From Pseudaestuariivita atlantica (GTDB taxonomy: Bacteria; Pseudomonadota; Alphaproteobacteria; Rhodobacterales; Rhodobacteraceae), in assembly GCF_001205715.1 (NCBI RefSeq), contig NZ_AQQZ01000006.1, positions 208,057 to 272,056 of the forward strand: a DNA stretch of 64,000 nt, written 5' to 3'. Under the pieces are notes generated by a model. It searched no databases. It saw only the letters and a list, made by a program, of their open reading frames with translations, and was not told where the DNA came from. Position numbers and translations under genes: made by a program. The first letter of the stretch is position 1. Every line of letters begins with the position of its first letter. Shown piece by piece: positions 50,945 to 60,709 of the stretch.

Positions 50945-52789
50945 ATGAGCAACGCATTGCTGCGGCCCGACACCACCGGGGTGCCACGGGGCGGGCAACA
51001 TCACGGGGAACCACTGGGCCGGATCCTTCTGGAGACCGGCGCGCTTGGCGTTGACCAGCTGGCCCATGCCATGGCGTTGCAGGCGGCCTCCGGCGCCCCG
51101 GTCGAGGACGTGGCGCTGGCCGAGGGCATGATCTCGGCCACGGCACATGCCGAGGCGCGGGCACGTCACCACGCCGCGCTGCACGTGAGCCGCGACGCCA
51201 CCCCTCCCGATCCCGAGTTGCGTCACCTTGTCGACGTCGAAACCTGCCTCGCCCACGCCATCGTGCCGTGGACGCGGATCGGCGATGCGATCCTCGTGGC
51301 CACGTCGCGCCCCGACACCTTCGATGCGGCGCGGGAGGCGCTGCCGAACGATATCGGGCCGGTCATCATGGGCCTGACCTCGGACCACGACCTGCACGAC
51401 ACGATCGCCGAATGGTACCGCGAGGACCTGCGCGCCGCGGCAGAGACGCGGGTGCCAGACGACCTGAGCTGCCGGTCGCTTGGCCGGACCAACGGTTTGC
51501 GCGCGGTGCCGCTTGTACTGGGGCTGGCGATGCTGGTCTTCCTTGTCCTCGCCCCGCAGGTCTTCTTCGCCGCGCTGGCGGGCTGGGCGGCGCTGTCCCT
51601 GCTGGCGGCGCTGGCGCTGAAACTCGCGGCCTTCGCCGCGCATTTCCGCGCGCCCCGCGATGCGCCCCTGCCGATGTTCCACCACCGCCCGCGCGTCTCG
51701 GTCCTCGTGCCGCTGTTCCACGAGACGGATATCGCGCAGGACCTCATCGCGCGGCTTCGGGCGATCACCTATCCCAAGGCGCTGCTCGACGTGGTGCTGG
51801 TGCTGGAAGAGGATGACAGCCAGACCCGCGACCTGATCGCCGGGACCGACCTGCCGCCATGGATGCGCACCATCGTGGTGCCCGACGGCGCGATCAGGAC
51901 CAAGCCGCGCGCGATGAACTACGCGCTCGGCTTCGTGTCGTCCGAAATCGTCGGCATCTACGATGCCGAGGACGCGCCCGATCCCGACCAGATCGACCTT
52001 GTCGCGGCCCGTTTTGCCGAACGCCCGCGCGAAGTGGCCTGCCTGCAGGGGATCCTCGATTTCTACAACCCGCGCGCCAACTGGCTGTCGCGCTGCTTTG
52101 CCATCGAATACGCGACATGGTTCCGGGTGATCCTGCCCGGCCTCGCGCGGCTGGGCTTCGCGATCCCCCTCGGCGGCACAACCGTGTTCTTCCGCCGCGA
52201 CGTGCTGGAAGAGGTGCATGGCTGGGACGCGCATAACGTCACCGAAGATGCCGACCTCGGCATCCGGCTGGCGCGGTTCGGCTACCGGACCGAACTGATC
52301 GCGACCGTGACGCGGGAGGAGGCCTGCAACCACGCCTGGCCCTGGGTGCGGCAACGCTCGCGCTGGCTCAAGGGCTACATGGTCACCTACCTCGCCCACA
52401 TGCGCCACCCGCTGCGGCTGTGGCGTGACCTCAGGCCGTGGAAATTCCTCGGCTTCCAGGTGTTCTTCCTGTCCTCGCTGTCGCAATTCCTGCTGGCGCC
52501 GGTGCTGTGGTCCTTCTGGGTGGTGCTGATCGGCCTCGCCCACCCGCTCGACGCGTGGATCGGGGGCAGTGCCGTCTGGCATCTGGGCCTTGCCTTCCTG
52601 TTCTCGGAAGTGACGGCGCTGGTCATCGGGGCGGTGGCGGTGTCGCGCACCGATCACCGGGGGCTGACGCCGTGGATTCCCACGCTTGTCTTCTATTTCC
52701 CGCTGGGTTGCGCGGCGGCCTACAAGGGACTGATCGAGGTGCTGGCGCGGCCGTTTTTCTGGGACAAGACCACCCACGGCAAGGGCTGA
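50945..52789 (+). CDS. MshEN/GspE-N domain fused to GT2 glycosyltransferase
   Basis: This 614-residue protein begins with a type II secretion ATPase N-terminal-like (MshEN) domain (about 20-160: LGRILLETGALGVDQLAHAM, ATAHAEARARHHAAL). Two helices (near 190-235), a family 2 glycosyltransferase domain (VSVLVPLFHE near 255, EDAPDPDQ, EDADLGIRLARFGY near 440, QRSRWLKGY) and C-terminal helices follow. MshEN domains bind cyclic di-GMP in other proteins, so the transferase may be c-di-GMP controlled. The ATG follows a CtrA box. It likely makes an exported polysaccharide; no partner genes are adjacent. Confidence 0.88.
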   Translation: MSNALLRPDTTGVPRGGQHHGEPLGRILLETGALGVDQLAHAMALQAASGAPVEDVALAEGMISATAHAEARARHHAALHVSRDATPPDPELRHLVDVETCLAHAIVPWTRIGDAILVATSRPDTFDAAREALPNDIGPVIMGLTSDHDLHDTIAEWYREDLRAAAETRVPDDLSCRSLGRTNGLRAVPLVLGLAMLVFLVLAPQVFFAALAGWAALSLLAALALKLAAFAAHFRAPRDAPLPMFHHRPRVSVLVPLFHETDIAQDLIARLRAITYPKALLDVVLVLEEDDSQTRDLIAGTDLPPWMRTIVVPDGAIRTKPRAMNYALGFVSSEIVGIYDAEDAPDPDQIDLVAARFAERPREVACLQGILDFYNPRANWLSRCFAIEYATWFRVILPGLARLGFAIPLGGTTVFFRRDVLEEVHGWDAHNVTEDADLGIRLARFGYRTELIATVTREEACNHAWPWVRQRSRWLKGYMVTYLAHMRHPLRLWRDLRPWKFLGFQVFFLSSLSQFLLAPVLWSFWVVLIGLAHPLDAWIGGSAVWHLGLAFLFSEVTALVIGAVAVSRTDHRGLTPWIPTLVFYFPLGCAAAYKGLIEVLARPFFWDKTTHGKG

Positions 52790-52795
52790 CCCGGT

Positions 52796-53842
52796 TCAGG
52801 GCTCCTGCGGCAACAGGATCGAGGCATCCCCGTAGCTGAAGAACCGGTATTCCCGCGCAATCGCATGGGCATAAATCTCGCGGATGCGCTCCGGTCCCAT
52901 CAGGGCCGAGACGAGCATCATCAGCGTCGATTTCGGCAGGTGGAAATTGGTCATCAGCGCATCCGCCGCGCGGAAGCTGAAACCGGGCGTGATGAAGATG
53001 TCGGTCCAGCCCTCCCACGCCGCGACCTCTCCGGTCTCGCGCGCCGCCGTCTCGATCAGGCGCAGGGCGGTGGTGCCCACCGGGATCACCCGCCCTCCCT
53101 CCGCACGGGTCCGCGCGATGGCCTCTGCCGCCGCCTGCGGCACCCGGCCCCATTCGGCATGCATCTTGTGGTCGCGCACATCGTCGACCTTCACGGGCAG
53201 GAAGGTGCCCGCGCCCACGTGCAGCGTGACATGGGCGAACCCGACGCCCCGCGCCTCCAGCGCCTTCAGCAAGGGCGCATCGAAATGCAGCGATGCCGTG
53301 GGGGCTGCGACGGCCCCGTCCTCCGCCGCCCAGACGGTCTGGTAATCGTCGCGGTCGGCGGCATCGGCGGGGCGCAGCGCCTCGATATACGGCGGCAAGG
53401 GCATCGCGCCCGCCTCCTTCAAGGCGGCATCGAACGTGCCATCGGCTACGGTGAAGTCCAGCGTCGCCTGCCCGTCCGCCCGGCCCGTTACACGTGCCGA
53501 CAGGCGGGGGGAGAACACGATCTCCTCCCCGTCCTTCACCTTGCGCAAGGGTTTCAACAGCGCCGTCCACGCCCCGTCACCCTGCGGTTCGAGAAGCGTC
53601 GCCTCGATCCGCGCGCGGGCCTCGCCGCGCACCCGCTCCCCGCTCAGCCGCGCGGGGATCACGCGGGTGTCGTTCAGGACCAGCAGGTCACCGGGGCGCA
53701 GCACCTGCGGCAGGTCGCTCACGATGCGGTCGGCGATGCTGTCGCGCCCCGCCACCAGCAGGCGGGCCGAGGACCGGGGCCGCGCCGGGCGCAGCGCGAT
53801 CCGCCCCTCGGGCAAATCGAAATCGAAATCGGACAGCTTCAT
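52796..53842 (-). CDS. queA: S-adenosylmethionine:tRNA ribosyltransferase-isomerase QueA
   Basis: This 348-residue enzyme makes epoxyqueuosine in tRNA from the preQ1 base and [23 protein letters not shown] near residue 55, [17 protein letters not shown] text ([20 protein letters not shown]) near 205 and [11 protein letters not shown] at the end are signature blocks. It follows the large AsmA-like gene after six bases; no riboswitch precedes it. Confidence 0.95.
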   Translation of the reverse strand: MKLSDFDFDLPEGRIALRPARPRSSARLLVAGRDSIADRIVSDLPQVLRPGDLLVLNDTRVIPARLSGERVRGEARARIEATLLEPQGDGAWTALLKPLRKVKDGEEIVFSPRLSARVTGRADGQATLDFTVADGTFDAALKEAGAMPLPPYIEALRPADAADRDDYQTVWAAEDGAVAAPTASLHFDAPLLKALEARGVGFAHVTLHVGAGTFLPVKVDDVRDHKMHAEWGRVPQAAAEAIARTRAEGGRVIPVGTTALRLIETAARETGEVAAWEGWTDIFITPGFSFRAADALMTNFHLPKSTLMMLVSALMGPERIREIYAHAIAREYRFFSYGDASILLPQEP

Positions 53843-53848
53843 GCGCCG

Positions 53849-56800
53849 CTACTTAACCTTGGGCGGCGGCTTGCGGAAGAGATCGCGGAACATCCCCGGC
53901 GTCAGGATCGACATCGGGTTCACGCCGACCTTGGGATTGGCCGCCGTGCCCTTGATCCAGTAATGGAAGCCAAACAGCCCCTCCCGGTTGCGCGAGAAGA
54001 TCGCGCCGATCCCGTTCAGCAGGTAGATGGGCGACACGACACCCTGCATGTCCATGTAGCCGTCCTTCATGCGGTAGATCCCGTCCATCGAGATACCCAT
54101 CGACGGGCCGACGGCGCTTGATTTCGTGATGGTCACCCGGTCGGGTGCCAGCCGGAAATCGGCATCCACGTCGGAAAAGAAGATGCCTTCGCCCGCCATC
54201 TGGTCGATCAGGCCGACCACGCTGATCGCGCTGAGAAGCGCGGCGATGGCCGGCGCGTCGGTCAGGCGCGTGTTCTGTATCTTCAACGCGCCGTCGTAAT
54301 GGCCCGGCCGGTCCGCCACGGGCCGCATGCGCAGGGTCAGCGCCCCGCCCGATGCGCGCCTCAGAAGCCCCGCCGCGCTCAGCGCCTTGCCGGCATCCTT
54401 CGAGCGCAATTCGAACCCGCTGCCATTCCGCGACGGCGTAACCCGCCCCTCGACCGTGGCGCGGCCGTTGACCTTGCCCCGGAACGACCCGTCAAGGCCC
54501 TTGCCCATGGTGAAACTGCCCTGGAACGGCGCAAGCCGGATCCCTTCCGAGATCACCAACTCCTCGACCACGATGGCGAGCGGGGCGTTGCCGCCCCCTG
54601 CCGCGCCACCACCGCTGCCCTGCCCCGCATCCGCGCCGAACGGGGCCGAGCGCATGTCGACCCGCGCGCCTTCCACCCGGATCGCGGGCGTGGCGTTTGC
54701 CCCGCGCGAGGTCAGCGTCACCGCGGCGTCCAGCCACGACCCCGCCCGCACCCGGTCAAGCCGCGCCGCCTTGAACGCGCCGTTCGGCCCGAGGTCCAGC
54801 GCGCCCGATGCCTTCAGCCCCGGCGCGCTGAGCGACAGGCGGTCCACCTTCGGCGCCTCGCCCAGCGACCCCGCCACGCGGAACTCGCCCGTCTGGCCCT
54901 GGCTCATCTGCCAGTTGATCGGCGGGATTTTCAGCCCCAGCCCCGCCAGCGAGGACGTCAGCGCGAAACTCGGCGCCTTGCCGCGTCCCAGCGTGATCGA
55001 CAGATCGCCGGTGCCCTGTCCCGAAAGCGTGCCCTTGGGCAGCGTGATCCCGAAGGCGCGCAATCCTGAATCAGACAGCGTCACGCGCGCCTTCACCTCC
55101 CCCGGCACACCGGGTTTGCCCAGCGGCTGGCGCCACGACCCGTCGAACGGCACGTCCGACAACAGCCCCTTGCCCGCGATCACGATGGCCTCGGGATCGA
55201 CGGTGACATCCAGCGAGGACGCGGCGAGCGTCCGTCCCTTGATCAGCGTGTCGCTGACCACGCCGGTCGCGGTGCCGCTGAAGGCATAAGTCACCTCGCC
55301 CGGCGCGAGCTTGGGCTTGATCGGCAGGGCGATGTCGCCCTCGAACCGCGCCCGCCCTTCCCTGGCCAGCGTCACCGGCTGCCCGGCCTTGGTCAGAAAG
55401 CGGAACGGCGGCTGATCCAGAAGCGACAGGATCGCCGTGACCGGCCCCTCGCCCTGCAGCGCGATTTCCGCCGGGTTCGGCCTGAGGCGCAGGTCGGGCA
55501 TGACGTATTCGGTGCCGCCGACCTCGATCCGTCCGCCCTCGGGCGCGGTGATGTGGCCGCCCCGCGCGCTGACCGCCAGCCGCCCGTCATAGAGCGTGAA
55601 CTGCCCCGACCCGTCCTCGATCGGTGGAAGTGTCTTCATGAACCGCACCCTGGCGTCGTCGAACCCGAACCCGAGGTAGAGGTTCACCTTCTGGTCGGCA
55701 CCGGGTTCGCCGTTGCGCATTGCGAACTGCACGTTCGACAGAATCGCCTCGGGCACGTTGGTCGCCACCCAGTCGCGCGTCTTTTTCTTGAACTCGGCCG
55801 GCCACAACTCCATCACGCGCGGCGCTTCAAGCCGTTCGGCGACCGCCTCCAGCCCGTAGACCCAGCCATCCGGCCCCGCCGCCGCACGTCCCCTCACCGT
55901 GACCGGAAGGAACGGATCACGCAACACCGCCTGCCCCAGCTTCACCTCGAACGGGTCGAGCGTGACCTTCAGCGCAAGGTTGGCCGCGCCCAGTTCGCGT
56001 TCGCCGTCGAACACGTCGCCCATCGTCCCGGCCACGTGATCCAGCTGGAACTGGCCGGTATAGGCGGTGGGCAGCCCGTTGCGGATATCGCCCAACAGGA
56101 CCTGCCCGCGCCCGCCCAGCGACAGCCACGCGCTGTCGAGGTCCAGAAGGTCGAACTGCAACTCCCCGCTCGCCGGGTCATAGACGAACCCGGTCCGCGC
56201 CGAGCGGAAGGGGATGGGGCGCGTCGCCTCGGTCGGCTGCACCACGCCCTCGCCCAGCGTCAGCGAGGCCTGCAAGGGCGACAGCCCGCCGCGCTGACCG
56301 ATCTCGCCCGACAGGGTGCCCGAAATCGGCGCCCGCAACACGTCGAGCCACGCCAGAGCGGGCGATTGCGTGGCAAGGTCCTGCGCCGCGAAATCCGCCA
56401 CGTCGAGCGCGAAGCGCGACTTGCCGGTGTCGAGGTCGGTCGTCATCTCCGCCTCGAGGCTCGCCACGTAGCTGCGCCCGCCGAGGACGGCGAAACTGCC
56501 CGCGACCGTCACGTCACGGTCCTCGCGGGTCACGTCCACGCGGCCCCCGTCCACCGTCCAGTTGCGGCCCGCCCGCGCGTCGTCGTAGCGGATCGTCAAC
56601 CCGTCGAGCAGGACACGCTCCATCCCGTCGAGCCGCGGATCGTTGAGCGTGGTGGTCACCGCCTCCAGCGCGCTGGGAAGGTCGGAAAACTGCGCCCGCG
56701 CTCCGCCGCCCTGCCCGAAGGACAGATCCAGCGTGCCATCCCGCGCGCGGCCCACGGCAACGACGACGCCCGACACGTGCAGGTCGCGCGCCCGCACCTG

Positions 56801-57175
56801 TCCCTGCGCCACCGCGCCGAAGGACAGGCCGAGATCGATATCGTTCAGGCTCAGCCGCGTCAGGCCCTGCAGGTCCGACAATTCCACGTCCTGCAACCCG
56901 ATCCTCGGGCGCAGGTCGTCCTCGAACGCGACGCGCATGCGGGACACGCGGATGTCGTGCTGCGGCAAAAGCTCCTGCAGGCGCGCCTCGACCCGGCGCT
57001 CCACCCATGCCGGCGCCTCGAAGGCGCGGCCCGGCAGGGTCAGCGCCAGCCCCCCGCCGGCCACGCCCAGCACCACCGCGATGCACAACAGCCACAGCGC
57101 GGCGCGGCCCATCCGCGCCGCCGCCCGACCGCCGCTCCCGGACGGTTCGTCCGGCCCTGTCACCGCTTCGCTCAC
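53849..57175 (-). CDS. AsmA/YhdP-like (DUF3971) large membrane protein
   Basis: This 1108-residue inner-membrane protein has one N-terminal helix (MGRAALWLLCIAVVLGVAGG), a long periplasmic beta-rich body and a C-terminal AsmA-like end (PKVGVNPMSILTPGMFRDLF). YhdP-type proteins form bridge-like channels that carry phospholipid from inner to outer membrane. The GTG start at 57175 has AAAGG upstream; a TTG 27 bases earlier is less likely. It is followed by queA and is divergent from the peroxiredoxin gene. Confidence 0.88.
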   Translation of the reverse strand: MSEAVTGPDEPSGSGGRAAARMGRAALWLLCIAVVLGVAGGGLALTLPGRAFEAPAWVERRVEARLQELLPQHDIRVSRMRVAFEDDLRPRIGLQDVELSDLQGLTRLSLNDIDLGLSFGAVAQGQVRARDLHVSGVVVAVGRARDGTLDLSFGQGGGARAQFSDLPSALEAVTTTLNDPRLDGMERVLLDGLTIRYDDARAGRNWTVDGGRVDVTREDRDVTVAGSFAVLGGRSYVASLEAEMTTDLDTGKSRFALDVADFAAQDLATQSPALAWLDVLRAPISGTLSGEIGQRGGLSPLQASLTLGEGVVQPTEATRPIPFRSARTGFVYDPASGELQFDLLDLDSAWLSLGGRGQVLLGDIRNGLPTAYTGQFQLDHVAGTMGDVFDGERELGAANLALKVTLDPFEVKLGQAVLRDPFLPVTVRGRAAAGPDGWVYGLEAVAERLEAPRVMELWPAEFKKKTRDWVATNVPEAILSNVQFAMRNGEPGADQKVNLYLGFGFDDARVRFMKTLPPIEDGSGQFTLYDGRLAVSARGGHITAPEGGRIEVGGTEYVMPDLRLRPNPAEIALQGEGPVTAILSLLDQPPFRFLTKAGQPVTLAREGRARFEGDIALPIKPKLAPGEVTYAFSGTATGVVSDTLIKGRTLAASSLDVTVDPEAIVIAGKGLLSDVPFDGSWRQPLGKPGVPGEVKARVTLSDSGLRAFGITLPKGTLSGQGTGDLSITLGRGKAPSFALTSSLAGLGLKIPPINWQMSQGQTGEFRVAGSLGEAPKVDRLSLSAPGLKASGALDLGPNGAFKAARLDRVRAGSWLDAAVTLTSRGANATPAIRVEGARVDMRSAPFGADAGQGSGGGAAGGGNAPLAIVVEELVISEGIRLAPFQGSFTMGKGLDGSFRGKVNGRATVEGRVTPSRNGSGFELRSKDAGKALSAAGLLRRASGGALTLRMRPVADRPGHYDGALKIQNTRLTDAPAIAALLSAISVVGLIDQMAGEGIFFSDVDADFRLAPDRVTITKSSAVGPSMGISMDGIYRMKDGYMDMQGVVSPIYLLNGIGAIFSRNREGLFGFHYWIKGTAANPKVGVNPMSILTPGMFRDLFRKPPPKVK

Positions 57176-57282
57176 GCGCGCTGCACCTTTCCCCGATTGC
57201 AACCGTTCGGCTGGGCTTTATTGTGCCGCGACGCGGCCTAGTTTGGAACCGGCAAGACCGCAACATGCGCAAGGAGACGCCG

Positions 57283-57741
<459 letters not shown>

Positions 57742-57790
57742 GGCCCTTTCCGGCTGGCGCTTTCCCGTACCGCAGGCTTAGACAGTCCAC

Positions 57791-58600
57791 ATGACCCAGA
57801 CGCTTTGCGACATGGCGGTGGAGGTGCTGACGACACCCGATGGCCGCGCCAAGACCGCTCTCAGCCGCCGCCACGCCGCGACGTGGTTCGCCGCGCGGGA
57901 GGCTGGCACGCCGCTGCCCGTGGGCACCGCCAAGCCGCCCCTGCGCCCCGCACGCCCCGATGCGCCCGAACTGCTCGACCCGCGCGATGTGCCGAAACGC
58001 AAGCCCGGCAGCCCGCAGGGCCGCATCGCGCTGTTGCACGCCGTGGCGCATATCGAACTGAATGCCGTGGACCTGCACTGGGACATCATCCCGCGCTTTG
58101 CCCATGTGAACATGCCCTTGGGATTCTACGATGACTGGGTGAAGGCGGCGGACGAAGAATCCAAGTATTTCAACCTGATGTGCGATTGCCTTGAGGAACT
58201 GGGCAGCCATTACGGCGCCCTGCCCGCCCATGCCGGCATGTGGCGCGCGGCCGAGGACACGGTGGACGACTTCATGGGCCGGCTGGCGGTGGTGCCCATG
58301 GTGCTGGAGGCGCGCGGGCTCGACGTCACGCCCGGCATGATCGAGATCTTCCGCAAGGCGGACGCCACCAGCGCCGTCGCCGCGCTCGAAACTATCTATG
58401 CCGAGGAAGTGGGCCATGTCGCCTATGGCTCGAAATGGTTCCATTTCCTCTGCGGCCGCCACGATCACGACCCCAAGGACGCCTTCCACACCCTCGTGCA
58501 ACGCTACTTCAAGGGCGCGCTCAAACCGCCCTTCAACGAGGAAAAAAGGGCCGAGGCGGGATTGCCGCCGGACTTCTACTGGCCGCTGGCCGCAAGTTGA
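57791..58600 (+). CDS. DUF455 ferritin-like protein
   Basis: This 269-residue helical protein has ferritin-like metal ligands: HAVAHIELNAVDLHWD near residue 83, NLMCDCLEELGSHYG near 135 and IYAEEVGHVAYG near 205 give E/H pairs spaced as in diiron proteins. DUF455 members include tRNA-modifying MiaE-like diiron enzymes, but this one has no known reaction. Confidence 0.87.
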   Translation: MTQTLCDMAVEVLTTPDGRAKTALSRRHAATWFAAREAGTPLPVGTAKPPLRPARPDAPELLDPRDVPKRKPGSPQGRIALLHAVAHIELNAVDLHWDIIPRFAHVNMPLGFYDDWVKAADEESKYFNLMCDCLEELGSHYGALPAHAGMWRAAEDTVDDFMGRLAVVPMVLEARGLDVTPGMIEIFRKADATSAVAALETIYAEEVGHVAYGSKWFHFLCGRHDHDPKDAFHTLVQRYFKGALKPPFNEEKRAEAGLPPDFYWPLAAS

Positions 58601-58664
58601 CGTAGGGGCAACAAATCGGGAGATAACCCGGTGGAATCGGCAAGTTTTTGCCATTTGGCACCGG

Positions 58665-58673
58665 TTATCCACA
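58665..58673 (+). promoter_or_regulatory. Single DnaA-box-like site
   Basis: TTATCCACA matches the strict DnaA box consensus in the 208-base gap ahead of the M23 peptidase gene. A CtrA half-site, TTAACC, lies at 58724-58729. One box alone does not make an origin; transcriptional control by the cell cycle is possible. Confidence 0.4.
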
Positions 58674-58808
58674 GGACGCCGCCGGTGCTGCGCAAAAATG
58701 TTGCGTCGAAAAGCAAGGTCTGATTAACCGATCTGCAGGGTGCCGCTTGGGGAGGCGAGCGCCGGGTCCATACGTGGGCCGACGTTGGGGAACAGGGAGC
58801 AAGGCAGC

Positions 58809-60125
58809 ATGCGCACTCGGCTGGCGATCAAGGTAGATCATATCCTTGAGAAATACTTTCCGGAACGCCGTCTGTTCCTGCGCTCTGAAACCGATACCCG
58901 CTTCATCCGTCTCCGCCCGACCACCCAGTTGATGGCCTTTGCCGGGTCGGCCACGATCGTCGCATGGGCGATCATCGCCTCGGCGATCCTGCTGATGGAC
59001 TCGATCGGGTCCGGCAATTTCCGCGAACAGGCCAAGCGTGACCAGCAGACCTACCTGCAACGCCTGAACGCGCTGAGCTACGAGCGCGACATGCGCACGG
59101 ACGAGGCGCTGGCCGCCCAGAAACGGTTCAACACCGCGCTGGCGCAGGTGTCGGTCATGCAGGAACAGCTTCTGCAATCCGAAACCCGCCGCCGCGAGCT
59201 GGAAACCGGGATCGAGGTGATCCAGGCCACGCTGCGCAAGACCATGAAAGAGCGCGAGACCGCCCGCGAGGAGGCCGAGCAGCTTCACGCCGCGCTTGAC
59301 GGCAGCGGCGGCGGCTCGCTGCCCGCGGCCCATGGCGGATCGGACGCAACCGTCGATCTTCTGGCCGAAGCGCTGGCCACCACCGCCGCCGAACGCGACC
59401 AGGTTGTGGCCGATGCACAGGATGCGCTGGTTCGTGCCGACGAGATGCAGGCGGAAATTCGCCTGCTCGAAGAAAAGAACGATCGCATCTTCCGCCAGCT
59501 CGAAGAAGCGATGACGATCTCGGTCAAGCCGCTCGACAAGATGTTCAAGCAGGCGGGCCTGAACACCGACAGCCTGCTGAAGACCGTGCGCCGCGGTTAT
59601 TCCGGCCAGGGCGGCCCGATGGCGCCTCTCAGCTTCTCGACCCGCGGCGAAGACCCTTCGGCGGACACGCTGCGCGCAAATCGCCTTCTGAATCAGATGG
59701 ATAAGCTGAACGTCTACCGCATCGCGGCGCAGAAGGCCCCGTTTGCCATGCCGCTGAAATCGGCGTTCCGCTTCACTTCGGGCTTCGGTCCGCGCTGGGG
59801 CCGGATGCATTCGGGCACCGATTTCGCCGCTGCGCACGGCACCCCGATCTACGCCACCGCCGACGGCGTCGTCACCCATGCCGGGTGGAGCTCGGGCTAT
59901 GGCAAGCTGGTGAAAATCCAGCACGAGTTCGGCATCGAAACGCGTTATGCCCACAACTCGAAGCTGTTCGTGAAAGTTGGCCAAAGGGTCTCGCGCGGGC
60001 AGAAGATTAGTGCTATGGGGAATACCGGACGCTCCACCGGGACCCACCTGCATTACGAAGTGCGGGTTGGCGGTCGTGCGGTGAACCCCATGATCTACAT
60101 CAAGGCTGCAAACAATGTTTTCTAA
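58809..60125 (+). CDS. M23-family peptidoglycan endopeptidase with coiled coil
   Basis: This 438-residue inner-membrane-anchored protein has one helix (about 45-65), a long coiled coil (about 80-240) and a C-terminal LytM/M23 domain. The zinc ligands are in RMHSGTDFAAAHG and the HxH of GTHLHYEVRVGG. Such LmdC-like proteins pair with bactofilins to shape the cell by local peptidoglycan cutting. It overlaps the bactofilin gene by 11 bases. Confidence 0.93.
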   Translation: MRTRLAIKVDHILEKYFPERRLFLRSETDTRFIRLRPTTQLMAFAGSATIVAWAIIASAILLMDSIGSGNFREQAKRDQQTYLQRLNALSYERDMRTDEALAAQKRFNTALAQVSVMQEQLLQSETRRRELETGIEVIQATLRKTMKERETAREEAEQLHAALDGSGGGSLPAAHGGSDATVDLLAEALATTAAERDQVVADAQDALVRADEMQAEIRLLEEKNDRIFRQLEEAMTISVKPLDKMFKQAGLNTDSLLKTVRRGYSGQGGPMAPLSFSTRGEDPSADTLRANRLLNQMDKLNVYRIAAQKAPFAMPLKSAFRFTSGFGPRWGRMHSGTDFAAAHGTPIYATADGVVTHAGWSSGYGKLVKIQHEFGIETRYAHNSKLFVKVGQRVSRGQKISAMGNTGRSTGTHLHYEVRVGGRAVNPMIYIKAANNVF

Positions 60126-60636
60126 AAGCAAAATCAACGATCCGGCACCGAAACCGGATTCGGGCGCGACGCCGGCACCCTCTGCCGCGAAAGACAGCGC
60201 ACCCGCGCCGAAATCCGAGTTCAAGGCCGCCGCGCCCAAGCAGAAGGCGCCCGCCTCTGTCCTGTCGAACGACCTGCACATCACCGGCAACATCAAGACG
60301 ACCGGCGACATACAGGTCGAAGGCACGGTCGAAGGCGACATCCGCGCGCACCTGCTGACCATCGGTGAAAGCGCCACGATCAAGGGTGAAGTCATGGCCG
60401 ACGACGTCGTCGTGAACGGCCGCGTCGTGGGCCGCGTGCGCGGCCTGAAGGTCCGCCTGACCGCCACCGCGCGGGTCGAAGGCGACATCGTGCACAAGAC
60501 CATCGCGATCGAGTCCGGCGCGCATTTCGAAGGCTCGGTGCAGCGCCAGGACGATCCGCTGAATTCCAAGGCAAAGCTTCCGGGCGCCGCCACCGCGTCC
60601 GCGGCCCCTGCCCCGGCAGCCTCCGCCGCCGAATAA
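60115..60636 (+). CDS. Bactofilin
   Basis: This 173-residue protein polymerises into nucleotide-free filaments. A Pro/Ala/Lys-rich tail precedes the beta-helix core (about 50-145: LHITGNIKTTGDIQVEGTVE, then GESATIKGEVMADDVVVNGR), followed by another Ala/Pro-rich tail. Overlap with the M23 gene implies coupled synthesis, as in other bactofilin-peptidase pairs that set cell shape or stalks. Confidence 0.95.
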   Translation: MFSKSKINDPAPKPDSGATPAPSAAKDSAPAPKSEFKAAAPKQKAPASVLSNDLHITGNIKTTGDIQVEGTVEGDIRAHLLTIGESATIKGEVMADDVVVNGRVVGRVRGLKVRLTATARVEGDIVHKTIAIESGAHFEGSVQRQDDPLNSKAKLPGAATASAAPAPAASAAE

Positions 60637-60662
60637 AACCGCCTCTCCAGGCGCAAGACGAT

Positions 60663-60694
60663 ACGCCCCGCAGGCCACCCGGCCCGCGGGGCGT
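60663..60694 (+). terminator. Terminator hairpin after the bactofilin gene
   Basis: Arms ACGCCCCGC (60663-60671) and GCGGGGCGT (60686-60694) are perfect complements, followed by TTTCC. It lies between convergent genes and may serve both. The T-tract is short. Confidence 0.6.
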
Positions 60695-60709
60695 TTCCGT
60701 CTTACCCGC

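Noticed and set aside
53843..53848. A preQ1 riboswitch ahead of queA
   Set aside because: Only six bases separate queA from the upstream gene, so no room for one.
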